Positions 20,852 to 32,690 of a DNA stretch of 64,000 bases are shown piece by piece. The stretch covers positions 35,828,338 to 35,892,337 of the forward strand of contig NC_060059.1 in the NCBI RefSeq assembly GCF_020283565.1, read 5' to 3'. The translations under genes were made by a program, and so were the position numbers. The notes beneath the pieces were generated by a model. It was given only the letters and a program-made list of their open reading frames with translations, was not told the origin of the DNA and did no database searches. This stretch comes from Trifolium pratense (Eukaryota > Streptophyta > Magnoliopsida > Fabales > Fabaceae). How positions within the stretch are numbered: position 1 is the first letter of the stretch; each line of letters opens with the position of its first letter.

Positions 20852-21795
20852 TTATATATTAACCTTTTTTAATCCAAGCCAATCAAGATAATTCGGACCA
20901 ACATACATCAAAGTTGAGACCAAAAATATAGGTTGCATCTTCGACCAGTTTCTTCATTTCCAAATAAATTGGTAAATCTACTCTAATTAAAATTCACATA
21001 AACCGTCGAAATGAGTTTTTTTCTTCTTTTCAAATTCTAACACCAAGACCTTTTCAATACCATTAATTTTATAATTTTAGTGTCAACACAACTCAGCCCT
21101 ACAAGACACCATTGCACGTATGTAAATACATAATTTTGATTACGAATATTTTTAATTATCTATTAATAAAAATAATAAGAATTTGATATTTTCAAAATAT
21201 TCATCGAAACAAATTAAACACAATCGTATATGATAATATTTACATTTATATACTTTTAAAAAAATACGGTCAAAATAAGACATAAATAGTATATTTAGTC
21301 AAAATAGATCTTATAAAATGAGACAGAAGGAGTAGTTGTTTATTCGATATGCTTGCAATAGAATAAGACACATTTACACAATTGAGACCATTGATTGTTG
21401 TTTGATCAAAATCGTCTAAATTCAAGATCGGTATTTTAAAATTTAAATTAAATATCTTCATTTTCTGAACCGTCCAATTAAAATCAAATGATCACTTATA
21501 TCCCAAATGGGTGGATGCTTACTCCTGAATGCATGTAATCCAATTCCCCATTGAGGATGGTATTAGGAAATGCCTAGGAAAGTTATACTTCATGATTTAT
21601 AGAATACAATTCCAAAAATATGTTTGAATAACATTTTTCTTTGATGTAAGACTAGCGTATCACAGAAAAACAAACATGTGTAATTATCTTCAAGATAAAA
21701 TAAATAAAAAATGTGTTCACTATTTCATGTTTCATATCTAAATTCATTTCCTTTAAAACTGTACTTCAGCACCAAAACTAGCGCAGTGAGTGAAA
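20852..21795. other. Upstream region of ectodomain gene B
   Basis: AT-rich spacer with no recognised gene. It presumably contains the plus-strand promoter of the gene starting at 21796. The open frames here are short and featureless. Confidence 0.4.
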
Positions 21796-22471
21796 ATGGT
21801 TTCGGCCTCTATTTTTGGAGGAAAAGTCAGATATGGGATAATGTTTCTATACTTGTTTCTACTTCCACACAAAACCTATTCCCAATACCAACCTCAACCT
21901 TGTTTTTCTTCTTCCTGCGGGAAAATTTCCAATATTACTCATCCATTCCGACTAAAAGCCGACCCAGATCACTGTGGCGATAGTAGATACGAGTTGGATT
22001 GTGTGAACAACGTTACAGTATTGAAGTTGTTTGGTGGCGAATATTTTGTAGAATCAATCAATTACAACAATTACACCATCCGAGTTGTTGACCCTAACAT
22101 TCAACCCAACAATTGCTCCTCTCTCCCTCGCTTCATTTTATCCCCCTACAATTTCACTCATTATCATTCATACGATGTCAATTACATGTACAAGGTTCGA
22201 TTGAATTCCATGAATGCTGCTGATTACGAGAACTCTGATTTATCTAAGCCTGTAATATACATGAAGTGTACAAGTCCACCTAGTAAGGTTGTGGATAGAT
22301 ATTATGCGGATACTGCTTCATGCGTGGATCAATACACATACGTTATTGTTGGTGACCCACCATTTGGAATTTTGGAGCCTCAATGCCGTGTTAAGCGTAT
22401 TACCCTCACATCCTTCTGGGGTCCGACAACTACCTCCAGGGATCCGTCAACTACCTCCAACAATACTATAG
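21796..22471 (+). CDS. LRK10-like ectodomain gene B, kinase exon missing
   Basis: The ATG at 21796 opens a signal-peptide-like start (YGIMFLYLFLLPHKTYS). A GUB_WAK_bind domain follows, with the canonical CFSSSCGKISNITHPFRL opening, then CGDSRYELDC and several N-glycosylation sites. The domain normally binds or contacts the cell wall in receptor kinases. A phase-1 donor (ATAG|GTACAA) is predicted after 22471, matching the phase in genes A and D, but no kinase exon follows in the window. A CACTA element begins about 340 bp downstream. If the donor is ignored, the frame reads through a (tta)n tract into an Ile/Leu-rich hydrophobic tail and stops at 22590, which could mimic a membrane anchor. It is either a 3'-truncated gene or a short receptor-like protein. 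Confidence 0.7.
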
Positions 22472-22812
22472 GTACAAAGATATCATTTTTTATTATTATT
22501 ATTATTATTATATTATTAGGGTTAAATATGTTATTAGTCTCTGCATTTTTCACTGTGATCAATAATAGTCTATACTTTTTTTATGCTTAAAAAAAGTCCT
22601 ACATTTTTTCCGTTATGAAAATTAGTCATGTCGTTAGTTTGATATACAGAATCCTGAGTTTATCAAAAAAAAAAAATATACAGAATCCTGACATGGCATA
22701 ATGTGGTCCCGTTGTTTTAATGAGTTGACAAATAACAATTATGAAAGACTGTAAATAGAGTCATTTGAATTACGAAAAATCGTAAATAGAGTATTTGAAT
22801 TTTAATCTCTAT
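22472..22812. other. Degraded repeat DNA between gene B and the CACTA element
   Basis: A (tta)n tract at about 22487-22515 is followed by sequence of the agggttaaatatg type that is common in plant MITE debris. It contains a short duplicated tatacagaatcctga motif at about 22636 and 22677. There is no coding region. Confidence 0.4.
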
Positions 22813-23086
22813 CACTACAAGAAAATATCAGATTAGCTACGCCAATTTCGCTACAAACTGTATCTGTGGTTAATTTCAAGTTACAAAAGCCACTTTTTGC
22901 TACAAATAGAACTTTTGAACAGTTATTACTATTTATTTATACTATTACTAATTGATCAGAAACATTTTTTTCCAACAAAAAATATTAAAGAAAAGAAAGA
23001 AATAGAAACAAAAGCACTCTCTCGAGAAACTCTCCAACCTAACGGTTTCAGAATCTCTCTCACTTCACTTCACACAATTTTTACTA

Positions 23087-23217
23087 CTCGATCCAAATCC
23101 CTTCCTCCATGAACAATCCTCTCCATGAACAAAGAGAGAAATTCCACCGCCGCAGATCGGAAATGTCTCCGCCGGAATCACAACTCGATCCAAATCCCTT
23201 CCTCCATGAACAATCCT
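23087..23217. repeat. Short direct duplication inside the CACTA element
   Basis: ctcgatccaaatcccttcct plus ccatgaacaatcct occurs at about 23090 and again at about 23185. It lies in a region that looks like a captured 5' UTR or first exon of unknown origin. Confidence 0.8.
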
Positions 23218-24378
23218 GACACCGCTTATCACTACTCCATTTCGTCGCGATTCTCCTCTCTCCGTTAACAGTAACAGACTCCTAACTCCTTCCGCTACAG
23301 CAGTTTTCGCCATCGCTAGGTTTTTCGTCGATTTTGTCAATTACTGATACACGAATTTTCTGTTTAATTTAACTGTTTAATTATTTATTTATCTATTTTG
23401 ATTTTGTGTGTGTTTTGCCGGTTGTTGATTTGAGATTTTGGTGATAACATGTGGAAGCCATTCGAAAAGACTTGCAATTGGTGATAAAGTTCTGGAAAAT
23501 TTCGTCAAGGTATTGGTATTTATTAACTGTTTCTAGGTTAATCATTTTGTATTGAATCACACTGTTTTGGTGTTAAATTGAATGTTTATGAACTTGATTC
23601 TGTTCTAGGTTTTTTTTCTTCCAAGTTTTATATTGTGTTTAGTTGAATATTTTGTATATTATTATGTCATTATGTGAATAGAATCATAGGAATTTGTTGC
23701 TGATTTTGAATGTTAATGAACTTGATTGATATATGACATTGATAGTGACTGTGTGTTATACACTGCAGAATTACACTGTTATGGTGTTACTTTGAATGTT
23801 TATGAACTTGATTTCGCTTTTTTATAATTTTTATAATGTGTTTAGTCGCCCGGCCCGCAGGCTCAGTGTTTCATTGAATATTTTGTGCATTATGCACACA
23901 GGATCATATGAATTTGGTGTTGATTTTGATATGTAAGACTAACAGTGACAATAAAGTTCACTTGATTTAGTGTGATTATCATTTGCATGAGTTGCAAAAC
24001 AGGTTAATAAACTTGATTGGCTTGTGTATGTGGTACTACATTTGGATATGTAAGACCAACAGTGACTCTAACGTTCTTTGTCTCTGATCGATTTTGACTT
24101 AGAGTTAGTTAATATATGAACTTTTCTTTTTGTCCCAAAATCTACGCTACAACAGAGTAGTATATTACATTGATGATATGGTTATATGGTATAAGGCATT
24201 GTTTATCCAATATATAAGCTCAAATTTGTTGAACTATGCTTTAAGAGTCGGGTTAGTGTGGCCTCTTCCACATTTGGTTGGCGTTCTTATTTATGTTTCA
24301 TGTTAGTATTAATTTGTTTCCATACTTTTAGTTTACCCTTATGTGACTAGTGGCAGTGTGGCCTCTAGGCTCTATTAG

Positions 24379-24445
24379 GCAAGATCATCAGGCAATGGTA
24401 TTTGTTCGTTCACGAAAAGACACTGCAAAGACTGCTCAGAAACTG
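24379..24445 (+). pseudogene. Captured exon: DExH RNA helicase fragment (part 1)
   Basis: An acceptor-like ttag is followed by a frame reading DHQAMVFVRSRKDTAKTAQKL, ending at a GT donor (24446). The AMVFVxSRKDTxKTA motif is the start of the second RecA domain of Ski2-type helicases of the ASCC3/DExH14 family, where the usual residue is His rather than Arg (VHSRKDT). Only part of the domain is present, so it is a non-functional fragment. Confidence 0.75.
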
Positions 24446-24626
24446 GTTTGTCATTTAAGAAGTTTTATATAGTCACATTATTTGATCTGAAATTTTTTCT
24501 CCTTATATTGCAGGTTTGCTGTAACCATTATTTTGTATTATACACTTGGTCTATATGAACAGATTGTACTAGTTACTGCCCCATGCCTTGCTTTCAGTAT
24601 CATTATTTTTATGTCATGTTCAACAG

Positions 24627-24674
24627 GCTGAACTTGCACGAATGGAAGAAGACTTGGAACTCTTCAATAATGAC
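24627..24674 (+). pseudogene. Captured exon: DExH RNA helicase fragment (part 2)
   Basis: After a CAACAG acceptor the frame reads AELARMEEDLELFNND, which continues the helicase text of the previous exon (family consensus around ELARRxxDLELF). The intron between the two parts is retained, so capture was at the DNA level and not through cDNA. Downstream it degrades. Confidence 0.7.
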
Positions 24675-25433
24675 TTGGAACTTTTTAGTTTAACACTTCT
24701 ACATGCTAGATACTATGATGTGTAGATGCTGTTACTGTCAATTCTTAGACAAGAAAACAGGTACGTTGCTACATGCCTGCACGGTGTGCCAAAATGGAAC
24801 TCCACATATTCCTCAATGGTGATGGCCCATCTAAAGAATTCAATGATTTTTGCACAAAACTTGCTGGGTTGACTTGGTAAGTGTTATTACTTACTTATTG
24901 CTGTTTCATTATGAATTAGCATTTTTTGTTTATTAACGATTTTTTGTTCTGACTGGAGTTTCACTTTAAATTTGATACATTTTCCTCGAGTTTTCCGAAA
25001 AGAGACATACTTTGTACTTGCTTTGAATTAGATATGGTAAATCTTCTATCACGTCTCAAGTTACAATATCTGGTAACGAAAATAGAGGGGATGAGTGATT
25101 ACAGAGGAGATCTTGTCATTTGAGAGAATTGGAATTTAAGGTTTTCTTGACTTGTACAATGACATTGTGTTTGGAAAGGCTTAACAAGTATAGCTTAACT
25201 CAGGTAGTTTTTTGTTTGTGTGTAGGATCAATGGTTCATATATTAAGCACTGGTTGACATCAAAAAGAGTTTGATTGATCCCATGGACAAACTGATGAGG
25301 AACTAGAATTAGGGTGGATCAATGTGCAGCAAACTAGAATTAGTTTTCTGTTTTGAACCAAAGTATATGTATCAGAAGGATAAATGGTAATGTTATACCA
25401 GGCTAATATATCTTCATTGTTTTTTGCTTGAAG

Positions 25434-25505
25434 GGATTTCATGTGGAACAATCTGACAAGCACAATACCAAAAGAGATTTGCAATATTACATCATTGAAA
25501 CTCTT
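25434..25505 (+). pseudogene. Captured 72-bp LRR exon of a receptor kinase
   Basis: The segment lies between acceptor ttgcttgaag and donor gtaag and is exactly 72 bp, the standard plant exon size for one 24-residue leucine-rich repeat. It reads DFMWNNLTSTIPKEICNITS and then LKLL, an LRR of the NNLTGxIPKEIGNIxSL type. The Gly before NITS is Cys. It resembles LRR kinases of the At1g06840 kind (from memory). It is an isolated fragment. Confidence 0.75.
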
Positions 25506-26438
25506 GTAAGAAGGTGACCAAAGAAGTCGAATTATTAGTTTTGATTCTCATCAAGTTTTTGTATTAAGGTGGTTCTATTTCATATATATTATTGATGCAT
25601 TACAGGACACGTCTAGTTGTTTACGTATGTAATAGTTGATGAATTTTTGTTGCTTTATTTCTTCTTTGATCATCAATCTTAGTAACCTCTTCCACTTTTA
25701 AATTACCCTTATGTGACTAGTGGCAGTGTGGCCTTCTGTTTTTACGATTCCATGAATATTTTTTAGTTTGAGTGGCTTTTGGTTTTCTATTGAATGAAGT
25801 GAATGGTGTCCTTATTGTACGCCTCCTTATGGTTATCTAACTAAGACATATCTTCACAATTTGGCATAACTGCAGTACATGCAGCAACCAAAACAGAGGG
25901 TGAGACTCTTGTCATGGAAGACAAGACAACTTTTGGAGGTGAGACAACTTTTTCTAAGCTTTGTTCAAATTTATCAGGATTTTATTTGGCATTTTGATTT
26001 TTGAATACTTCTCTTGATGTGAACTGTTAACATATTTAACTTGAGTATCCAAAAACTGTGAAATGTCTGAAAGCATAGGAGGTGCCTTTGTTCTTATTTG
26101 ATGTTTTTCTAACTCATTTGTGCAGTAAAGATGAATATGTGTAGCTGTTTACTGTGTTTAATGATTAATATCTAAGTTTTACTTTTCTTTCGTTACTGGT
26201 ATATATGTTAAAAATAATTGTTGTATTACTTATATAAAGTAAAGCACTTGTTTAGTTCTAAAGTTTTAATTTTAATGAGTGATACATGGTTATGTAAATC
26301 AAAATCTGAACTATGTTATTGACTTTGGAATAGCCCCCACCCCCTCATTCAAAATCTGATTTAGTTCATTCAAAATCCGATTCGACATTTCTTTTTTTCC
26401 TTGCTGTTTACATAATATTTTTCATAATTATTATGTAG

Positions 26439-26535
26439 GTTCGGCTGATACGTTACAATCTGGGTTATTTTAATGTGTCTATTTTGTGGTATGAGAGCAA
26501 GGACTTGGGTAGTGTCTATTATCAGATGGTTGAAG
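26439..26535 (+). pseudogene. Captured exon of unknown gene
   Basis: An open segment between acceptor ttatgtag and donor g|gtatgc reads VRLIRYNLGYFNVSILWYES and then KDLGSVYYQMVE. The splice sites and coding-like composition suggest a real exon, but I do not recognise the family. It could belong to the FKBP fragment downstream or to another donor gene. Confidence 0.4.
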
Positions 26536-26649
26536 GTATGCGCATAATCTGTTAGCAAAATCGTATAATTTGCTGAGATAGCATTTTTCGAAATTTATGG
26601 TATTGATGAATTATTCAAAATTTATTTGAGCTTTAATTGTGATCAGGGC

Positions 26650-26776
26650 AAGATGGATCTTGGGTTAGTCTTGTGGAGGATTGTATCTGACATTACTAAG
26701 GATAGGAAGGTCCTTAAGAAGATCTTAAAGGAAGGAGACGGATATGAAAGACCAAATGATGGAGCTATGGTTCTAG
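26650..26776 (+). pseudogene. Captured FKBP-type peptidyl-prolyl isomerase fragment
   Basis: The frame reads LWRIVSDITKDRKVLKKILK and then EGDGYERPNDGAMV. This matches the start of an FKBP repeat in plant ROF1/FKBP62-like isomerases (KKILKEGEGYERPNEGAxV). It is followed by a possible GT donor. Only the first strand region of an FKBP domain is present, so no isomerase activity is expected. Confidence 0.75.
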
Positions 26777-27448
26777 GTACAGTTTTGCTAATAAAAGCTT
26801 TTAAAGATTTTTGTACTTTGATTTCATTTGTAAAGGTGAGAATATTATGTCTTCATTTTCATTAGGTTTTTTAGTTTTGACAAAGTTAGAAGATATACTT
26901 GATTACCTATATAATGCTAACATGTGTTTAGTTACTTTGTTATGCGTAAAATTTAGTCTTGTAGTTGTATGTAGTTGTAAATCATGTTGATTTAATTAGG
27001 CTTATTTCTATTTTTTAATAGATGATAAATAATTTATAATTAGCTTGAATTTTGGGCATGAATTCATAATCAGCATTTTATAATTATATATTTTTTTTAA
27101 AAGCTTGGATTTGGCTGCGAAATCGCTAGGAATGTGTAGCTAGAGATTTATTGCAAAATCGTTGTGAAATATCCTAGCAATTTAGTTAGGAAACATAAAC
27201 GTTTGAACATTATTTAACTAGGCATTAATTGGGAACTAGCTAGGATATTCTATATATTAGTTGCAAATTAGCTAGGAAATGTTTTGATAGGTGATTTGCC
27301 ACCCAATCCATGCTACGCCCTTTACGGTTGCTAATTCACAACAAATCTGTAGCTAACTCTGTTTTACTAGAGATTAGCTACGAGTTGGCTACAAAGACTG
27401 TCGTAGCAAATTTCGTATTTTCTTGTAGTGTATCAAATCAATTTTTTT

Positions 27449-27728
27449 AGGGTAAATGACTATTTATCCCTTCTAAAGTTAGCGAAATTTGATTTATCGC
27501 TGCAAAAAAAAATAATCCTGTTTATTCCCCTGCAATATGATGATTCTCTCAATTTGCCCCCTCGATGAACAACTGGACAGTCGGATGCACATGTGTGCAT
27601 GTCATGTCATCGAAAATGCACAGTCAAAAGTACAGTTGTCCACCTAGAGGGAAAAATGAGAAGAAAAAAATTACAGAGAGATAAATCAAATATCGCTAAT
27701 TTTACAAAGGATAAACAACCCTTTACCC
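27449..27728. mobile_element. MITE with long inverted repeats
   Basis: The left end (agggtaaatgactatttatc then taaagttagcgaaatttgat) pairs with the right end (atcaaatatcgctaatttta then ggataaacaaccctttaccc). Both flanks have an aattttt-like short repeat. It is about 280 bp and non-coding. It lies 16 bp from the CACTA right end. Confidence 0.65.
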
Positions 27729-27999
27729 AATTTTTAATTAATTAATTCTACAATTTTTAATCATTTTTAATTTGGCTTTTTTTTTTTGTTAAAGTGCCAC
27801 ATTTTTGTTATGACATGTTAGCTGACTAAGTTTTAGCGTTGATAATTTTATGAACGGAGAAATTAGGGAAGGAAGGACGAATTTTATTGCAATACAGATT
27901 GAGATGTATGTAGCTCGATCTAAGTACACTAAAATGTAGGAAATGATAAAAATCACTCAACAAACTATATAAGTTTGTTGCATGAAAGATGGAAAACAT

Positions 28000-29501
28000 T
28001 TTTTTTTTGAAGAAGCCAAAATGGAATATATTAACACAAACAGTCTTCCCAGCACAAGCCGTACCGAGATAGAATCACAATCAAATCATACAAGACCCAA
28101 ACACAACAATGGACTAGACCACCAGCTATGGTAGTTCGAAGTTAACGTAATACTCGTCGACTTCAACCACCTAAAAGAGAAAAGCTTGATCTTATCCAAC
28201 AAGAGATGAGGTGTGCCTGTTGAGCCTTTGAACAACCGATGATTTCTCTCTGTCCATATCACCCAAACACAAACTAGCCAAAGAAGCTGCAGAAAAGACC
28301 GTCGCGCTCGAGATACATCTGCCGAAGCTGTAAACTGGACAAAATGATCACGCAGAGTAATAAAATCCATCGGTAATATGTCAACCCACGCACGAACTAA
28401 GTCCCAGAGAGAGTCAGCTATGCTACAAGATAAAATAAGTGATGGGCCGACTCAGTCGCTCCACAACCAAATACACAAGAATCAGTTGTAAAAGACAAAA
28501 CACCACGAGTGACCAGGTTGGATCTCGTGGGCAGCCTATCCCGCAATAAGCGCCACGCAAAAATTGAGACCTTCAACGGAACCTGAGGGTGTCATATAAG
28601 GTTTTCCGCATCATGTAAAGCAACTGAAGCCTGATGAGTCAAAATCTGATAACCTCCCGCAATAGTATAACCTGCGTCAGAATCTGGGATCCACTGCCAC
28701 CTGTCCAAAATCTGATCCTGCAAAGAAATGTCAAGAAGTAAAAACTAACACTCCCTCAACAACTCCTCCTCCCACGCCCTCAACCGCCTCCGCCACACCC
28801 ACGCCTCTCCATCTGCCCCCCACCCTAAAGCAAACATCTCTGCGACTGAGCGCGATTTGGTCTCAGCCAACTCAAAAAGGCGACCAAACCTCTCCCTCAA
28901 CGAGATCCCATTCAGCCAATGATCGGTCCAAAAAAGACTATCTGAACCATCCCCCACCCTCCTCACAATATGCTCCCTAAACCACCTACCACCTAACTCG
29001 CCGTCACCCTCTCTAATACGCACTATCTCCCTCCACCACACCGAACCTCGCTGACCTCCCTCGCAAAGTCGTCCATCCTCAAACCCATACCGAGCTGCCA
29101 AAACTCTAAACCATAGGCCCTCTCTGTCCACCAGCATCCTCCAACACCACTTACCCAACAACGCTAGGTTGAACTCACGCAACTGTCTAACCTCCAAACT
29201 CCTTACGCGAACAAATGGTTTTCCAACTAACCCAAGAGATTTTCCTCACACCCCCCACCCCCCAAAAAAAAAAAATTTAATGAAAAGAGATTCAAAAGAG
29301 GAAATGATACCTGAGGGAACTTTGAAGAAAGAAAGAGCATAGACAGGTAAAGAAGTCAAGACAGACTTTAACAGAACCAAACGACCACTAAACGACAAGA
29401 AGCGATTTTTCCACCCAGACAATCTATTCTTTATGCGAGACAACACCGGTTCCCAAAATACCAAACGCCGCGGATCACCCCCAATCTGAAGACCCAATCT
29501 A
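28000..29501 (-). mobile_element. 5'-truncated LINE with frameshifted ORF2 remnant
   Basis: A minus-strand insertion with an A-tail (T run at 28000-28009) and the 15-bp duplication aaagatggaaaacat at 27985-27999 and 29502-29516. Coding remnants on the minus strand: 29246-29497 (RT thumb text LSGWKNRFLSFSGRLVLLKS), 28745-29197 (zf-RVT region, EFNLALLGKWCWRML) and 28086-28370 (C-terminal VWVIWTERNHRLFKG). They are broken by frameshifts and small deletions. The 5' end with endonuclease and most of RT is missing, as is typical of LINE copies. Confidence 0.9.
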
Positions 29502-29516
29502 AAAGATGGAAAACAT

Positions 29517-29767
29517 ACGGTATAAAATAAAATATAAAATCGGTGAGGTCTACTATACCCCTCATAAGTTATGGGGTATTTATGATGAGAACAAGTTATA
29601 CAAGTAGATTTACATATGATATCTACAAATATTTTATAGCTAATTTTTATTTGACATGTATATAACTTATATTTATTTTTGATAGATAAATATCCAAAAT
29701 TACGAAAAAGTAGTTTTACAAGAAAGATCCAAAGAGGGAGAGAGAACTTGACACATTCTATGGGATT
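29517..29767. other. AT-rich spacer right of the LINE
   Basis: Pre-insertion host sequence resumes at 29502. No gene recognised. Confidence 0.35.
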
Positions 29768-29966
29768 GTTTGGCCCAGTTTTTTTTAGAGCTTAAGCAAA
29801 CAGCTTATACAATATAAATTAGATTTTATGTTATTTTATAAGTTCACACTAGTAAAAATTATATTTTTATAAGCTATTTTATCATAAATTACCTTGAAAA
29901 ACTTATATTAATATATAAAAATTGCATAAACTGTTTGCATAAGTTCTAAAAAAACTGGACCAAACT
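29768..29966. mobile_element. MITE with inverted repeats (hAT-like)
   Basis: The left end gtttggcccagttttttt-tagagcttaagc pairs with the right end gcataagttctaaaaaaact-ggaccaaact. It is about 200 bp, AT-rich and non-coding. No exact target duplication could be fixed. Confidence 0.6.
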
Positions 29967-30289
29967 GAAACTTCCACTATATTCTCCTCCTCATTTCCAC
30001 ACTTTGAGGCATTCTTGCTGCATATGGCCATTCACATTTGTATTGCATGGCTCATAATTACTTATCATAGTCTCATCATTACTAATCATTGACTCATTAA
30101 TAATGGGTGCGTTTATTAAAACTTTAAAAATAATAATTTTGTTTTGAAAAGTTTGGAAATTCTTTTCTAGAAATTTTTAAAACAATTTAAAGTTATTTTT
30201 CGTTTGTTTACTATTATAAAATTATTATTTTTTAAATGTCAAACTCCTACAATTAGGTTCCTTGGTTAACAAAATAATAGATTCTAACC

Positions 30290-32340
30290 CAAGAGTACTT
30301 AGATGAGATGGTTCAGGTCTCTTCAAGCTTAACCAAGGTTTTGGGTTCTGTTCTGGTAAAAACTCTAAGGGGGTTGTATTATTGATTAAATGATGTGATT
30401 ACAACTTGGTCCAATCCCAACAACCCTGAGAATTTTATAAGTCAGAATGTGATCTTGTTCTGGTGAAGAACATAGGGGGTTTGTATTATTCAAGATTGAT
30501 AATTGATACAAGTATGATCAGAGAAAAAATTGATTGACTTTACAAGAATTAAAGAGTTGTCTCTTTACAAGAATGAAAGTATAGTGGTTTATCAGAATGA
30601 GAGAGTCCTCTGTTCTCTTGAAGAAGATCCTATTTATAGGCAAAACATCAACTTCTTGTTGCTTGATAACTGCCTTGCTTGTGGAGGAATTCATGGGTAG
30701 TGGGCGGTTTCTTCTCCTTCTTCTCCAAGCTTCTTTTCCTTCTTCTCCAAGCTATGGTGGATCATGGAGGTGGTGGTGATCTTTACGTGTCATCATCATG
30801 GTGAGAAACATGAGATATTTTGGTGTCAACCTTATGGACCATAATTGATTGGGCTTTTTCGTATTGGGCCTTACCAAATCACCCCCTGGTCCATGGCCCG
30901 GTACACATCCCCCCAAGCACGAGGCTTCAGGAAGGCGAAGTGCTTTTGATTGAAATCACTTGGCGATTATTATGCCTCGGCGTTGTTCTATGTCGCCTAT
31001 TTGTTGCTGACTTATATTCTTCGTTTGCTTGTCGCCTTTTCCTTCCTTTTGTTGTTGATATTTCTTAGCTAATTTGTACGCCCTTCTATGAATTTTGAAT
31101 ATCTTGATGTACGCCATTTGTGGCTTTGAATATTGTTGTCATTGTTTCTTGGCGACTTTGAGCAAGTTGGCGAGTCGCCCTTCCTCTTTTTTCATTGTAT
31201 TTGCATTTTCAAGCTAGCGTTGTCACCAATCTCGCCTCTTCATCTTTCGCGATTCGTCCCTCCTTGTCTTCCTGAAATCAAATTGAAACTTTGAGGCTAG
31301 TAACTTTGTTGGTCTGTACTTCTGCTTCTTCTACTCAACATGAGTTTCTTATTTTCTTTGACACTCTATATTTGAGGATTGTAAATATTCTGGCGTAATT
31401 TGTCTCGCCACTTCTTTGTTGTAGTTGATTTTCGTACTGCCAGGCTTGCACGCCTTATTTTGTAACTTCTTGGCGATTTAAAAAGAATTGGCGCTGCTCG
31501 GAGTCGCCCTTCCACTATACTTTGTGTCTGGTGTTGAAAATAATCTCGCCTTTGAAAATTTTTAACTTTGCACCTGCAATGTCTTTAGCTCTTTAAATAT
31601 AATTATATATCATTTATGAATAACTTTATATCTGTTGCCTTTTGGCGGTTGCAAATGATTTGGCGTTATGATAAGTCGCCTTATTTTGCTGCATGTAGAA
31701 TTTTTCTTCTGGCGTTGCAAAAGATCTGGCTTTGTCCTCCTCGCCTTTAATAATTTATGGTTCAGAGCTCACATCTGAGTTGATCTTTAATAAAGATTCA
31801 GAGCTCAACTTCGAGATAACCATTTTTCTTTTTTTTATGGTTCAGCGCTCACATCTGAGTTGATCTTTAATAAAGATTCAGAGCTCAACTTCGAGATAAC
31901 CATTTTTCTTTTTTTATGGTTCAGCGCTCACATCTGAGTTGATCTTTAATAAAGATTCAGAGCTTAACTTCGAGATAACCATTTTTCTTTTTTTATGGTT
32001 CAGCGCCCGCAACTTAATCATGATTGCTGCAAATAAGCTTTGATACATTAAAAGTTCAATAATAATAATATATGAAAAATAAAACAAACGAAAATGATAC
32101 CGTCATGGGCGGTTTGTTGCGGCGCTCCTCGCCTAGCAAGAAAACCAATTATGTTTTGGCGTGGCGAGACTGAGTTCCTTTGCGGTAGTCATTGCGGAAT
32201 ATGCTTCAACCTGAAATATTAATTGGCGGCTTCTATCTCGCCGAATGGCATCAATGACCAATTGCTTGTATTTTGTGATCACCTCCGTTGGGGCAATGAA
32301 TCATCAACTTCCTGTAGGACCAAGACTTTTACATTGATGG
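30290..32340 (-). mobile_element. LTR-like retroelement remnant with TATA box
   Basis: On the minus strand a strong TATA-like box (gcctataaatagg, about 30627-30640) is followed by leader-like sequence (cttcttcaagagaacagagg). Upstream of it (higher coordinates) lies a 1.5-kb stretch in which tggcg/tcgcc motifs recur every few dozen bases, and then a tandem array. The composition resembles the long U3 of Ty3/gypsy LTRs, but I could not identify TG/CA ends, a primer site or a target duplication, so this may be a solo or partial LTR. The open frames at 30597-30779 and 30820-31068 have no domain. Confidence 0.4.
31757..32006. repeat. Tandem repeat, 79-80 bp unit, three copies plus a partial
   Basis: The units start at 31757, 31837, 31916 and 31995 with atggttcagcgctcacatct or close variants and end in a T tract (catttttcttttttt). 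The copies differ at a few bases (cagagctc/cagcgctc). Confidence 0.95.
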
Positions 32341-32343
32341 GGA

Positions 32344-32344
<1 letters not shown>

Positions 32345-32394
<50 letters not shown>
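32345..32394. repeat. (ata)n microsatellite
   Basis: About sixteen tandem trinucleotides. Confidence 0.95.
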
Positions 32395-32396
<2 letters not shown>

Positions 32397-32690
32397 ATGA
32401 TGGAGAATTAAGGAGTAATAGTAGCACATTTAACAACTATTTGCCAAAATTATAGACCAGTTGAGACTTGAGATAAAGAAGTAACAACAGAGTGCCAACG
32501 TGAATACTAACAATAAGGTGTTCGCATGAATAGAAAGATTGATTCAGTTGGGACCAACCCTTTAAAGACAAATCTAAATCAGAGATTATCGTTTTTTTTT
32601 TGTTATGGTTTATATTATGATGTTTAATTACAAACACTTTTCCTCTACTATCTAGAATTTTCTTGAGCTAAAACCCTTTGCGCTATTTTT

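Larger units (their letters stand above)
22813..27430. mobile_element. Non-autonomous CACTA element with captured host exons
   Basis: The left end CACTACAAGAAAATA and the right end (cgtattttcttgtagtg) are inverted repeats of the plant CACTA type, flanked by the 3-bp duplication tat (22810-22812, 27431-27433). Subterminal gctac/gtagc-type motifs recur near both ends (gctacaaa, tagctac). No transposase frame is visible. The interior holds exon-sized fragments with splice sites from at least three unrelated host genes (separate entries), plus internal repeats such as cttatgtgactagtggcagt at about 24340 and 25710. It fits a Pack-CACTA element that needs an autonomous partner. Confidence 0.9.

Noticed and set aside
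23065..23340. 91-residue minus-strand ORF in the CACTA element
   Set aside because: It runs across a direct duplication and opposite to the captured exons; no recognisable domain.
30597..31068. Two short plus-strand ORFs
   Set aside because: No domain; they lie in a U3-like region antisense to a probable LTR promoter, with motifs explained by repeats.
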